Shown piece by piece: positions 46,486 to 56,325 of a stretch of DNA of 64,000 nt. Positions within the stretch are counted from its first letter, which is position 1. Each line of letters starts with the position of its first letter. Position numbers and translations under genes: made by a program. The notes under the pieces are model-generated. The model did not search any database. It was not told the origin of the DNA and was given only the letters and a program-made list of their open reading frames with translations. The stretch covers positions 290,760 to 354,759 of the forward strand of contig WSBC01000016.1 of the NCBI GenBank assembly GCA_009758405.1, read 5' to 3'. This DNA comes from Methanobacteriota archaeon (GTDB lineage Archaea; Thermoplasmatota; Thermoplasmata; Thermoplasmatales; ARK-15).

Positions 46486-49400
46486 ATGAAATTAGAATTT
46501 ACATCAAAGATTGATTTCCCTGAAATGGAAAGAAAAGTGCTAAATTACTGGGAAGAAGAGAAAATTTTTTATGAGTTAAGAGAGAAAAATAAAAAAGGTA
46601 ACAAATTTACATTTTTGGAAGGTCCCCCGACAGCAAATGGACTACCCCATTTAGGTCATGCCCTTACAAGAGCAATAAAGGATGTTGTGCTGCGATATCA
46701 TGCAATGAAGGGTGAAAATGTATTTCCTTGGATAGGAGGATGGGATTGTCATGGTCTTCCCGTGGAATTAGAGGTGGAAAAGACATTAAAGATAAATTCA
46801 AAAAAAGAGATTGAAAAATTTGGTATAAAAGAATTCAATCTAAAATGTAAAGAAAATGTTTTCAAATATAAGAAAGAATGGGAATTGATGACAAAGAGGA
46901 TAGGTTTTTGGATTGATCTTGAAAATGCATATTCTACAATGGAAAATAAATACATAGAAAGTGTCTGGTGGGCACTTAAGAGGATGTGGGATTTGGGTTT
47001 ATTGGAAAAAAGTTATAAGATTGTCCCCTACTGCCCCAGGTGCGGAACTCCTTTATCAAGCCATGAGGTTTCCCAGGGATATAAGGAAACTGAGGATCCA
47101 TCTATTTATGTAAAATTTAAGGTAGATGGAGAGGATGCATACTTTCTTGTATGGACCACCACCCCTTGGACCTTACCATCAAACATGTTCTTGGCCGTGG
47201 GTGAAGACATAGATTACGTACTTTTGGACAGTGGAGAAAAATATTATATTGCAGAGGCAATAGCAAATAAATTATTTCAGAATCCTAAAATATTAAAAAG
47301 AATTAAAGGCAAAGAATTGATAGGAAAAAAGTACATAAGGCCTATAGATGAAATAATATATGAAGGTAAAGGTTTTTTTGTGGTAGGAGGTGATTTTGTT
47401 TCAACAGAGGAAGGAACAGGTATTGTACATATAGCACCCGCATTTGGAGCTGATGATTTTGAAATTGGAAAGAGAGAAAATGTAAGTATAATCAATCCTG
47501 TAGACAGGGAGGGGAAATTTATAGAAGGGCCTTGGAAAGGAAAATTTGTTAAAGAGGCAGATAGGGAAATAATAACATATCTTAAGAAGAAGGGATTGCT
47601 ATTTAAATCTGAAAAAATAAAGCATACATATCCTTTTTGCTGGAGATGCAATACCCCACTTCTATACTATCCTTTGGATACATGGTATATAAAGGTATCT
47701 ACAATGAGAGATAAGTTAATAGACTATAACATGAAAATAAATTGGATGCCAAATCATTTGAAGGAAGGTCGTTTTGGGAACTTTTTGACTGAGGCTAAAG
47801 ATTGGGCCCTTAGCAGGGATAGATATTGGGGCACCCCCCTTCCAATTTGGAAATGTGATGAAGGGCACTATTTTGTACCTTCAAGTTTTGATGATCTCTT
47901 AAATCATTGTGATTCTAAACCAGAGTATTTTGAGCCCCATAGACCTTGGGTAGATGACCTAAAGGTTAAATGTCCTGTTTGTGGAAAGGATATGAAGAGG
48001 GAACCTTATGTAATAGACGTGTGGTTCGATTCAGGGAGTTCTACATTTGCCCAATTCCATTACCCTTATGAGAACAGGGATAATTTTGATGAATTTTTCC
48101 CAGTTGACTTCATAACAGAGGGAATAGATCAAACCAGAGGATGGTTTTATACCCTTCATGTTGTCAACGGTATACTTTTCAATTCAAATGCATACAAAAA
48201 TGTACTAACCCTTGGATTAGTTTTGAATGAAAAGGGTGAAAAAATGAGCAAAAGCAAGGGAGATGTGGTAGATCCACTTCCATGGATGGATAGTCTAGGA
48301 GCAGATGCAATAAGACTTTATATGTATAGTATACCTCCATGGAGGGATAGGAGGGTTTCTGAACATCTTATAAAAGAGTATAGATCAAAAACAATTGAAA
48401 CATTGTGGAATTCATACATATTTTATAGAAATAATTCATACCTTGACAATTTCAAATTTGATGGTGGGGAGATAATTAACACACTTGACCTATGGATTAT
48501 ATCAAGATTGAATTCAACAATAAAATGTATAAGGAAAAACATGGATTCATATGAAATAAGCAAAGCGACTGAATGTATTGAAAGTTTTATAAAAGATTTG
48601 AGTAACTGGTATATAAGGAGATCAAGAAGAAGATTCTGGGAAGAAAAGATTACTCCCGAAAAGCTTTCTGGATACAGGGCACTTTATACTGTATTCAAGG
48701 AATTTACAAAGGCTATTGCCCCATTTACACCATTTATTGCCGACTATATATATCAAGATTTGACTGGAAATAGGAGTGTACATCTTGAAAAATACCCAGA
48801 ATATGATGAAGGATTGATAAATCCAGATCTTGAAAAAGAGATGGAATTATTGATTAAAATAGTTGAAATGGGTAGAAGGGCAAGACAGATTGCAAACATA
48901 AAGGTAAGGCAACCCCTTAATTTAATGGTAATATCAACAGAGGATCAGAAGACATTACAAATCCTTGGAGAAAATTCTGAAATTATTAAGGAAGAGTTAA
49001 ATGTTAAAAGACTTGATTTAACTTCAGAATTAAGGTATTTGAAATTTAAGGTAAAGTTAAATCCCTCTTTAGCTGGCCCTATTCTGAAGGACAAATTTAC
49101 TGAGGTTTCAAAAATAATCACATCAATGGATCCTAAGGAGTTTGTCAATAATAGTATCAAGATAATGAACTTTGAAATACCAAAGGAGGCAATAATAATT
49201 GAGGAAGAATCAGATCCACTTTTTGTCCACGTTTCTGAAGGGAATATTCATATATTTTTGAGTAAAGAGATAGACAAGGACCTATACTTTGAGGGTTTGG
49301 CAAGGGAGATAGTAAGAAGAATACAAATAATGAGAAAGGAGATGGATCTTGAATATAATGATAGAATTGAGGTATTTATACATGGAGATGAAGAAATAGA

Positions 49401-49542
49401 AGAGACAATAAAAAAATTCAAGGATTATATCCAGAATGAAACATTATCCATAATTAAAGAAAATATTGAAAATCCATACTTAAAAGAATGGGAGATAGAA
49501 GATAAAAAAGTTTCAATAGGAATTAAGGTTATAAACAAATAA
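46486..49542 (+). CDS. ileS: Isoleucyl-tRNA synthetase
   Basis: 1018-residue class I synthetase. The HIGH motif is PTANGLPHLGHALTRA (about 46-61) and the KMSKS loop is GEKMSKSKGDVVDP (near 585). The editing domain lies between them, with the conserved WTTTPWTLPSNMFLAV. Zinc-type Cys pairs are seen at YCPRCGTP and CPVCGKDM. WKYGEPQ-like features are not needed for the call. Probably leaderless, with TATA-like sequence at about 46452-46474. Confidence 0.96.
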   Translation: MKLEFTSKIDFPEMERKVLNYWEEEKIFYELREKNKKGNKFTFLEGPPTANGLPHLGHALTRAIKDVVLRYHAMKGENVFPWIGGWDCHGLPVELEVEKTLKINSKKEIEKFGIKEFNLKCKENVFKYKKEWELMTKRIGFWIDLENAYSTMENKYIESVWWALKRMWDLGLLEKSYKIVPYCPRCGTPLSSHEVSQGYKETEDPSIYVKFKVDGEDAYFLVWTTTPWTLPSNMFLAVGEDIDYVLLDSGEKYYIAEAIANKLFQNPKILKRIKGKELIGKKYIRPIDEIIYEGKGFFVVGGDFVSTEEGTGIVHIAPAFGADDFEIGKRENVSIINPVDREGKFIEGPWKGKFVKEADREIITYLKKKGLLFKSEKIKHTYPFCWRCNTPLLYYPLDTWYIKVSTMRDKLIDYNMKINWMPNHLKEGRFGNFLTEAKDWALSRDRYWGTPLPIWKCDEGHYFVPSSFDDLLNHCDSKPEYFEPHRPWVDDLKVKCPVCGKDMKREPYVIDVWFDSGSSTFAQFHYPYENRDNFDEFFPVDFITEGIDQTRGWFYTLHVVNGILFNSNAYKNVLTLGLVLNEKGEKMSKSKGDVVDPLPWMDSLGADAIRLYMYSIPPWRDRRVSEHLIKEYRSKTIETLWNSYIFYRNNSYLDNFKFDGGEIINTLDLWIISRLNSTIKCIRKNMDSYEISKATECIESFIKDLSNWYIRRSRRRFWEEKITPEKLSGYRALYTVFKEFTKAIAPFTPFIADYIYQDLTGNRSVHLEKYPEYDEGLINPDLEKEMELLIKIVEMGRRARQIANIKVRQPLNLMVISTEDQKTLQILGENSEIIKEELNVKRLDLTSELRYLKFKVKLNPSLAGPILKDKFTEVSKIITSMDPKEFVNNSIKIMNFEIPKEAIIIEEESDPLFVHVSEGNIHIFLSKEIDKDLYFEGLAREIVRRIQIMRKEMDLEYNDRIEVFIHGDEEIEETIKKFKDYIQNETLSIIKENIENPYLKEWEIEDKKVSIGIKVINK

Positions 49543-49683
49543 ATTTAATTACTTTAATATTGAAAATTCTTTTTATAGTTTTTAATAATAATTTAATTTA
49601 TAATATCTTTCACATTTCAAATGTAAGATTACTTTAAAAAAGCTAAAATTTAATAATGTCAATTTAATGAGAGTTTGGTAAAA

Positions 49684-50415
49684 ATGGAAATCAAGGATTG
49701 GAAGATAATAGGTTATTTAGTCTTAATAGGAATAGCGTTCCTTTTTGCAGGTATTTACCTACTTGGCTCTTTAATTTTACTTTATCCAATTGTTGTCTTT
49801 TATGTCTTCCATAGGACAGGCATATGGGAAACCAAAAAAAGAGCAAAAATTGGTACAATTGCGATAGTAATAGTATCTTTAATTTCCATTGCCTTCTTTC
49901 CAATAATAAACAACTCATTTAATTCGTTTTATGATAAATATCATGCATTTCCTGAGGGTCAGAGTATTGTAAAGAATGTAGAGTTTAATGCTTTTCCTAC
50001 AAAATATTACAATGTTACCATTTATACAACGAAAAATGAAACTTCTCAATTAACAATACTTAAACAAAATTCCACTACAGGCTATTATTTTTCATTCATT
50101 TACATGAATTCAACATCAAAATATTTAAATGGATCATATGTGACCACTTTTTCTATAAATGTACAAAATTTTACAAAAGGAATATATGAAACAAACATTA
50201 CTATGGAAAATAAAACTGTATATGTTATTATACTTGCTCCAAGGATAATGACACAGGGAGAATACTATTCAACGATAAATAACATGGCTCTAATATACAC
50301 TCTTGCAAATATAACAACTATGACATTTCTTGCAAGTGAAGGATTTTTCCTGGCTATAATATTTGGTGCACATATTATGAGAAAAGGAAGACAAACAATC
50401 TCAAAGCAGCAATAA
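49684..50415 (+). CDS. Membrane protein with glycosylation-sequon-rich external domain
   Basis: 243 residues. Two or three N-terminal membrane segments (about 10-45 and 57-75) are followed by an external loop of about 110 residues and a final helix near 205-228 with a basic tail. The loop carries eight N-glycosylation sequons within about 65 residues (NVT, NET, NST, NST, NGS, NFT, NIT, NKT). I do not recognise the family. The ATG at 49684 is preferred over the TTG at 49675. It meets the flippase gene end to end. Confidence 0.7.
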   Translation: MEIKDWKIIGYLVLIGIAFLFAGIYLLGSLILLYPIVVFYVFHRTGIWETKKRAKIGTIAIVIVSLISIAFFPIINNSFNSFYDKYHAFPEGQSIVKNVEFNAFPTKYYNVTIYTTKNETSQLTILKQNSTTGYYFSFIYMNSTSKYLNGSYVTTFSINVQNFTKGIYETNITMENKTVYVIILAPRIMTQGEYYSTINNMALIYTLANITTMTFLASEGFFLAIIFGAHIMRKGRQTISKQQ

Positions 50416-51951
50416 TCACTTATTTCTAATTTCTTCCTTTATATAAGATATCATCTTTGATGGATTGATAGTTTCTTTAATAATTTTAATGTCTTCATTA
50501 TTAAGAGATTTTGTTAATATGAGCAATGCAAAGAATGTTAAATAAATTGAAATTAACCAGATTACCAGTGCCCACCATTGTAATGATGGAAAGATGCCAG
50601 ATCCACTTAAATAATAAAATAATAAACCTGTGATAATAGCAAATAACAATTGCCTTGGTATTGACCTATCCATATATGCTCCAAAAATTTTGCCTAACTT
50701 TATTCTAATTATTAAAAAAATAACAATGGACGATAAGAGTGCAGCCACGGCAGCACCAAGAATGCCCAATCCTGGTAATTGAAAATTAAGGATCCTCTTT
50801 GGTATTAGAATTATATCAAAAATTACAATAATCAATGTTGATAAAAATCCAAGGTACATTAAATATTTTGGATTCCCTATGGCATTGAAATGATTTGAAT
50901 ATGGTGCATTCAGTCCATTCAAGTAAACCATTATTGTTAATAGAATTAATGTTGATGAAAATTGAATAAGTAAAGAGGTCCACAGGTTTAAAACCTGCCT
51001 TGAAAATATAATCATGAAAATAATCAATGGTAAAACTGTTATTGATATATACCTTTCATATTGAAATATTGTATCCTTATACTCCTTTTCCCTTCCATTT
51101 GAATGTAAAAATGAAAGTGTTGGAAGAATTAAAGATCCAAGGGAGGAAGTAATCACAGAAATATATGAAACTATTTTCAATATGCTACCATAAGCCCCTA
51201 CATAATAGGATCCGAAAAAACTCTCTATAATAATAACACTAATATTTGATGAAATTGAGCCAAGGATTAGGGATATTGAAACAGGTATAGCAAATGTGTA
51301 GTATTTTTTAAAATCTTCACCGGTAGGTCTTTTAAATTTCCATCCCCTCGCAAATGGCAGGAAAACAAATAAATATATCGCATAAGAAATTACCCAAATT
51401 AATGCCAAGATTAAAGAGAACTCATCTGGGCTCTTCATATATTTTAGAATGAAGAGTGTAGATATTACTAAAAGAGAATTTCTAAAAACTGCCTCTATAA
51501 ATGGTGGTATACTAAGTATTGCTGCATAAGTCTTTGCATTGAAAATTGATTGATAATACCCTACAAAGCTCTGAAGAATATAATAAAATATTAAAAGATA
51601 AAAATCGTATTTTTCATAGATCGTTCTGAAACTCCCGTGTAAAAATATTTCCCAGAATTCAATTGATAAAATTACTATGCCAACGAATATTATTGCTAAT
51701 ATAATCTTTATTATAAAATAGGTTGTGATTGCCTTCTCAAATTCCATTCCCTCAGATATCCTCTTTATATTTGCGGATGAAAATCCCATATCCAATATAA
51801 ATGAAAAAAGTCCTACAAAAGATAATGAGAACGTGAATATACCATATGGTTGCAGACCGCTATATCTGAGTACAAATAATAAACCTACATAACCAATTAG
51901 GCCCGTTATTATGTTCTGTACAGTTAGCAACAGTGATTTTCTGCCTAGCAT
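50416..51951 (-). CDS. Polysaccharide flippase (MOP superfamily, Wzx-like)
   Basis: 511 residues with 12-14 membrane segments. The N terminus matches oligosaccharide flippases: FVLRYSGLQPYGIFTFSLSF and DMGFSSANIKRISEG. It would move lipid-linked sugars across the membrane for glycosylation of surface proteins. No glycosyltransferase lies beside it, but the adjacent sequon-rich protein may be a client. Divergent from the GNAT gene. Confidence 0.82.
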   Translation of the reverse strand: MLGRKSLLLTVQNIITGLIGYVGLLFVLRYSGLQPYGIFTFSLSFVGLFSFILDMGFSSANIKRISEGMEFEKAITTYFIIKIILAIIFVGIVILSIEFWEIFLHGSFRTIYEKYDFYLLIFYYILQSFVGYYQSIFNAKTYAAILSIPPFIEAVFRNSLLVISTLFILKYMKSPDEFSLILALIWVISYAIYLFVFLPFARGWKFKRPTGEDFKKYYTFAIPVSISLILGSISSNISVIIIESFFGSYYVGAYGSILKIVSYISVITSSLGSLILPTLSFLHSNGREKEYKDTIFQYERYISITVLPLIIFMIIFSRQVLNLWTSLLIQFSSTLILLTIMVYLNGLNAPYSNHFNAIGNPKYLMYLGFLSTLIIVIFDIILIPKRILNFQLPGLGILGAAVAALLSSIVIFLIIRIKLGKIFGAYMDRSIPRQLLFAIITGLLFYYLSGSGIFPSLQWWALVIWLISIYLTFFALLILTKSLNNEDIKIIKETINPSKMISYIKEEIRNK

Positions 51952-52052
51952 CTTTCACACTTTAAATTGCATTATTGCTTCCATAATAAATAATTTTACC
52001 ATAAACCTCCCTCAAAAAAATATATATCTTGAATTTTTTATCATATGTAATA

Positions 52053-52523
52053 ATGGAAAATGAAAAAATTAATACAAGTAAGGTTATTGTAAGGAAGATA
52101 AGGCAAGATGAAATTCCACAGGCAATAAAAATAGCAATGGATACACTAACAGAAAACTATTCCTATGAAATATTCTATAGCATTTATAATTCATGGCCTG
52201 AGGGTTTTATCGTTGCAGAATATGAGAAAAATATAGTAGGATTTATTGCCTCTTCGAGGCAATCGATTTATGAGGCAAGGATATTAATGTTTTCTGTAAT
52301 GGATGTTTTTCAAAATATGGGGATTGGATCACTACTTTTAAAAAAATTTGAAGAAATATGTAAATTGAATGGAATAAGAGCTATAAGATTGGAGGTTAGG
52401 ATAAGTAATAAAAATGCAATAATTTTTTACGAAAAAAGAGGATTTATAATAATAAATTTAATAAATAATTATTATAGCAATGGCGAAGCGGCTTATATAA
52501 TGTGGAAGATGCTTGAGAATTAG
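52053..52523 (+). CDS. GNAT-family N-acetyltransferase, RimI-like
   Basis: 156 residues of the GNAT fold. The acetyl-CoA-binding motif A is VFQNMGIGSLLLKKFEE (near 88-104), followed by RLEVRISNKNAIIFYEKRGF, typical of RimI/ArdI-type enzymes acting on protein N termini. The substrate is unknown. ATG 52053 lies about 25-30 bases after TATATATC (52021-52028), suggesting a leaderless gene; a TTG at 52029 would fall inside the promoter. It overlaps mat by four bases at the 3' end. Confidence 0.85.
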   Translation: MENEKINTSKVIVRKIRQDEIPQAIKIAMDTLTENYSYEIFYSIYNSWPEGFIVAEYEKNIVGFIASSRQSIYEARILMFSVMDVFQNMGIGSLLLKKFEEICKLNGIRAIRLEVRISNKNAIIFYEKRGFIIINLINNYYSNGEAAYIMWKMLEN

Positions 52524-53728
52524 AATACCTGCACCTTCCCTTCCAAAATCTCCTCCTTTAATTTAGTTATTGATGCCAAGTGTCTGTCTGCAATATCCTT
52601 GAATTCCCTTTCATACTTTGAAATATTAACACCCTGGGAGGGAATCACCTGAATACTTGCCACATGTGGATCATCTATCTTTCTTCCTATCTGGCTCACT
52701 ATTCTTACATGTACCTCCTTAACATCGCCCTTTGCCTCCTCATATATATCATTGGCTATTCTAAATGCAAGTATATTGTAAAGCTTCCCAACATGCGTAA
52801 CAGGGTTTTTACCAGCTGCTGCTTCCATGCTCATAGGTCTATAGGGTGTAATTAGACCATTAACCCTGTTCCCCCTACCCACTGAGCCATCATCTCCATT
52901 TTCAAATGATAGTCCAGTGACCGTAAGATAGAATAGATTTTTTTCGGGATTATCTGCGGTGTTTATATAAACCCTAACGTCCTTTTCTGTGAATTTTTTA
53001 GAGTAATCAAGTATTTTCTCCTTAAGTTCTTCCTTCACATTTAAATAATGTGCCTTATCAGGGATATATTTATCAACAAAGGCCTGAGCAATAGTGAGGT
53101 TTATTGTCTTACCCTGTCTGAAGCCCATCACCTTTATGTCCTCACCTATTTCTTTATATCTATTGTGAAGTTCCCCATTTAGATACCTTTCAGTCTCGTA
53201 TGTAAGTTTTTCAGTCTCTGTAAAGGGTGCGAAACCTACACCAAATGATGTATCATTGGCCAAAAGTTTTGTGGGATCGTATAATTCTCTTAGGTCTTGG
53301 GATCCCTGACCAATTCTGCAATCAATTAAAACATCCTCATCAGTGTTCAGATTTCTAAAATTCTTTTTTAAGTATTCCCTTGCTGCGGAGACTGCTATAG
53401 TTCTATACGGAATTCTTTCCTCACCCCTTTCCCCATTTACCTTTGTGGTGGCCCTTCCTACAAGAAGTATATAAATCGGCTCCAGCATAACCCCACCGCC
53501 AAACTTGGGTGCTGCCTGACCACCAACAACCTGGGTTTCATCCGTATTGTGATGAAGTATTCTTCCAAAATGATCAATATAATATCTGCTCAATGCCCTG
53601 CTGACAGATTCCGCTATACCATCAGCCACGCTATCAGGATGACCCAGACCCTTTCTTTCAACTATTTCTATTTCTCTATCCATTACGGCTAAACTTTTTA
53701 AATCCTCTACTACAATATTCCTTGCCAT
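52520..53728 (-). CDS. mat: S-adenosylmethionine synthetase, archaeal type
   Basis: 402 residues. Archaeal MAT signatures are VERKGLGHPDSVADGIAES, HHNTDETQVVGGQAAPKFGG (near 58-77, shown in full), DCRIGQGSQDLR, and SVGRGNRVNGLITPYRP with MEAAAGKNPVTHVGK. It makes SAM for methylases and radical SAM enzymes such as QueE. GGTGATATAAC-type sequence precedes the ATG. Confidence 0.96.
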   Translation of the reverse strand: MARNIVVEDLKSLAVMDREIEIVERKGLGHPDSVADGIAESVSRALSRYYIDHFGRILHHNTDETQVVGGQAAPKFGGGVMLEPIYILLVGRATTKVNGERGEERIPYRTIAVSAAREYLKKNFRNLNTDEDVLIDCRIGQGSQDLRELYDPTKLLANDTSFGVGFAPFTETEKLTYETERYLNGELHNRYKEIGEDIKVMGFRQGKTINLTIAQAFVDKYIPDKAHYLNVKEELKEKILDYSKKFTEKDVRVYINTADNPEKNLFYLTVTGLSFENGDDGSVGRGNRVNGLITPYRPMSMEAAAGKNPVTHVGKLYNILAFRIANDIYEEAKGDVKEVHVRIVSQIGRKIDDPHVASIQVIPSQGVNISKYEREFKDIADRHLASITKLKEEILEGKVQVF

Positions 53729-53890
53729 GTTATATCACCATTTTGATAAAAATTAGAAAAGTGATTCATTTAATAAATTTTTTGTAATTTTTAATTACTG
53801 TTAATAATAAGGGAAATAATAGATAAAATATTTATATGAGGGATTCATATCTTAAATATGTCAGACATAATATAAAAAAAGGTGTTTGAG

Positions 53891-54241
53891 ATGTCAGATA
53901 AAGAGGATATTCTTGAATCAGTTAGAATAACAATTAGGATTTCTGGGGATGCATATAAAAGACTTGATGAACTTGTAAAAAGCGGTGAATTCAAGAATAT
54001 GTCGGAGGTTATTAGGGCGGCAATACAGGAATTTATAAAATCTAGGTTTACGCCCCCAAATATTTCAAAAATACCTGTAGAATTGCCGAAGACTGTTATT
54101 GATAATATAGAAATACTAATTGAAAGTGGGGATGCTGTTAACAGGGAGGATCTAATAAGAATGGCTGTCAGAGATTATGTAAATAGGAGGATAAAGGAGC
54201 TTTTGAGAGAAAAATTAAAGGAAGAAGAAAAGCTAAAATGA
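53891..54241 (+). CDS. Tandem ribbon-helix-helix DNA-binding protein
   Basis: 116 residues that appear to contain two successive RHH units: SVRITIRISGDAYKRLDELV with MSEVIRAAIQEFIKSR (about 9-54), then PVELPKTVIDNIEILIESG with REDLIRMAVRDYVNRR (about 60-103). The second is more divergent. A charged helical tail follows. GGTG lies six bases before ATG 53891. First gene of an operon with the FtsZ-like and GGR-like proteins, so it may regulate that operon. Confidence 0.82.
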   Translation: MSDKEDILESVRITIRISGDAYKRLDELVKSGEFKNMSEVIRAAIQEFIKSRFTPPNISKIPVELPKTVIDNIEILIESGDAVNREDLIRMAVRDYVNRRIKELLREKLKEEEKLK

Positions 54242-54255
54242 AAGGTATATGATAT

Positions 54256-55227
54256 ATGAATTTTGTTAATAATTCCAAGGAAATATGCGTTGTTGGTATT
54301 GGGGGGGCAGGTACAAATTCAATAAATAGAATATTTAATTTTTCAGAAGGTAGATTCTATACAATTGCTATTAATACAGATCTAAGTCATTTAAATTCTA
54401 TTAGGTCCGATAAGAAGATATACATTAACATCCCCGGTGGTACGGGAGGGATTCCTGAAATAGGTGCCTCTGCGGCCTATAGGGCAAGGGAAGATATTCA
54501 AAATAGCCTCAAGGGGTTTGGTATCATATTTATAATATCAGGATTTGGTGGAGGTACAGGTACAGGTGCAACAATAGAGATAACAAAAATGGCATTAGAA
54601 ACAGGTGCTCTTGTGATTAATATAGTTACAATACCCTTTAAGGCTGAAGGAAGTAGATACAGAAGGGCCATAGATGGTATTAAAGCACTTTCAAAAATCT
54701 CAAAGACGCTTATAGTTATGGATAACAACAGATTATTGAAAATCACCCCTAGATATTTGCCAATTGAAAAGGCATTCGCTACCATGGATCAACTAATATT
54801 CTGGATAGTCTTTTCCTTCCATGAAATGCTTTTCAATGCATCAAATTTTCATATCAGTTTTTCTGAAGTAAAGAAGCTATTGATGGAAGGTGGATATTCC
54901 ACAATTCTTTATAACGAAGGGACAATTGATAGCATTGATGAAACAATAAAGGGATTAATTAACAATTCCTTAATTGAGGTTAATCTTTCCAAGTCCACAT
55001 CCGCTATAGTCTTTGTTATGATGGGCGAAGAGCCTTCCCTAGAAATATTTATAAGAAAAATAGTTGGTGGTATATCAACTCTTTTAGGAAGGAACGAAAG
55101 TATTACCCCCGGAATTCTCATAGACAGTAGTCTGGAAAATAAAATAAGGATATTGGCAATAATTACAAATGTTGGAATCCCAATTTTTGGTGAGAATTTA
55201 GAGAAAAAAGAGATATTGAGGGTATGA
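54256..55227 (+). CDS. FtsZ/tubulin-family protein with non-canonical synergy loop
   Basis: 323 residues of the FtsZ fold. GIGGAGTNSINRIF (14-27) and the tubulin signature GFGGGTGTGA (96-105) show a likely nucleotide site, and IVMDNNRLL is the expected following element. The T7 synergy loop, where FtsZ has NxDxxD needed to hydrolyse the neighbouring subunit's GTP, reads NFHISFSEVK (about 197-206), so the usual Asn/Asp residues are not in place. Short linker and no C-terminal FtsA/SepF-binding tail are evident. Probably a paralogue with slow or no hydrolysis. Confidence 0.85.
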   Translation: MNFVNNSKEICVVGIGGAGTNSINRIFNFSEGRFYTIAINTDLSHLNSIRSDKKIYINIPGGTGGIPEIGASAAYRAREDIQNSLKGFGIIFIISGFGGGTGTGATIEITKMALETGALVINIVTIPFKAEGSRYRRAIDGIKALSKISKTLIVMDNNRLLKITPRYLPIEKAFATMDQLIFWIVFSFHEMLFNASNFHISFSEVKKLLMEGGYSTILYNEGTIDSIDETIKGLINNSLIEVNLSKSTSAIVFVMMGEEPSLEIFIRKIVGGISTLLGRNESITPGILIDSSLENKIRILAIITNVGIPIFGENLEKKEILRV

Positions 55228-55230
55228 TAA

Positions 55231-56325
55231 ATGAGGATTGGCATAGTAGGGGCAGGACCTGCAGGTCTTTATTCAGGAATATTGTTATCAAGGGATTTTG
55301 ATGTTCAGGTATTTGAGGAACACAGTGAGGTTGGATTTCCTGAGCATTGTACTGGTCTTGTTAGTAAATACGTTGTAGATAAATCTGGAAATAATGTAAT
55401 TTTAAATAGGATTAAAGGAGCTAGGATATTTTCAGGAAATAGATCAATAAGAATAGAGAAAAAAGATATTGCCGCATACGTTATTGATAGAAAGGCCTTC
55501 GAAAAGAATTTATACAATAATGTGAGTGAAAGTGTATACCTGGGAAATAGAGTAAAAAGAATAGAAATTAGTAATGGTGTTTCAATCTCTACAAATTCTG
55601 GAGAATATAAATTTGATATTGTAATAGGTGCAGATGGACCCAGAAGCTTATTAAGAAATATGGTAACAAATGAAAGGGTAGATCTTCTTAATGGTGTTCA
55701 GGTTATTTTAAAAAAAAATTTTGTAGAGGATAATTATGTTTATATTTTTCTTGATAGAAAATATTCTTCAGGATTTTTTGCATGGGCTGTTCCAAGGGAA
55801 TCTGATTTACTTGTTGGTCTTGCTACCTATGATAGGAATCCTATGTTAAGATTGAAGGCTCTATTAAGGGACAGGTTTAATGGTGTTGAAGTAATAGGTA
55901 AAAATGCGGGTCAAATACCAATTGGGAATTTAAATAGACATTATAAAGGAAGTATATTTTTAACAGGAGACGCTGCTGTTTTTGTTAAGGCCACATCAGG
56001 AGGTGGCCTTTACTATGGTCTAAAGGGAAGTGAAATACTCTTTGAATCAATTAAAAAAAATTTGAATTACGAAAAAATATTGAAAAAAATGATGGAAGAG
56101 CTAAAAAAAGATTATATAATACACAAAATATTTTCAGTACTTAATGATAAAGAGATTTTAAGGATTATTTCTTCCTTAGATAATGAAGAAACAATTGAAA
56201 TAATAAATAAGTATGGTGACATTGATTATCCCTCAATATTGGCAAAGAAACTAATTTTAAACAAAAATATCATAAAAGTTTATCCATTGTTATTAAGATC
56301 AATTTTTAGATCATACCTTATCTAG
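55231..56325 (+). CDS. Geranylgeranyl reductase-family flavoprotein
   Basis: 364 residues. FAD-binding GAGPAGLYSGI is at 7-17, the PEHCTGLVS motif near 40 is typical of the geranylgeranyl reductase family, VIGADGPRSLLR is the second flavin motif, FFAWAVPRESDLLVGLA matches the substrate-cavity YxWxFP region, and FLTGDAAVFVKATSGGG binds the flavin ribityl. In archaea these enzymes saturate lipid side chains; another member elsewhere could be the main lipid enzyme. Three bases after ftsZ-like; its tail overlaps the MBL gene by 15 bases. Confidence 0.85.
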   Translation: MRIGIVGAGPAGLYSGILLSRDFDVQVFEEHSEVGFPEHCTGLVSKYVVDKSGNNVILNRIKGARIFSGNRSIRIEKKDIAAYVIDRKAFEKNLYNNVSESVYLGNRVKRIEISNGVSISTNSGEYKFDIVIGADGPRSLLRNMVTNERVDLLNGVQVILKKNFVEDNYVYIFLDRKYSSGFFAWAVPRESDLLVGLATYDRNPMLRLKALLRDRFNGVEVIGKNAGQIPIGNLNRHYKGSIFLTGDAAVFVKATSGGGLYYGLKGSEILFESIKKNLNYEKILKKMMEELKKDYIIHKIFSVLNDKEILRIISSLDNEETIEIINKYGDIDYPSILAKKLILNKNIIKVYPLLLRSIFRSYLI

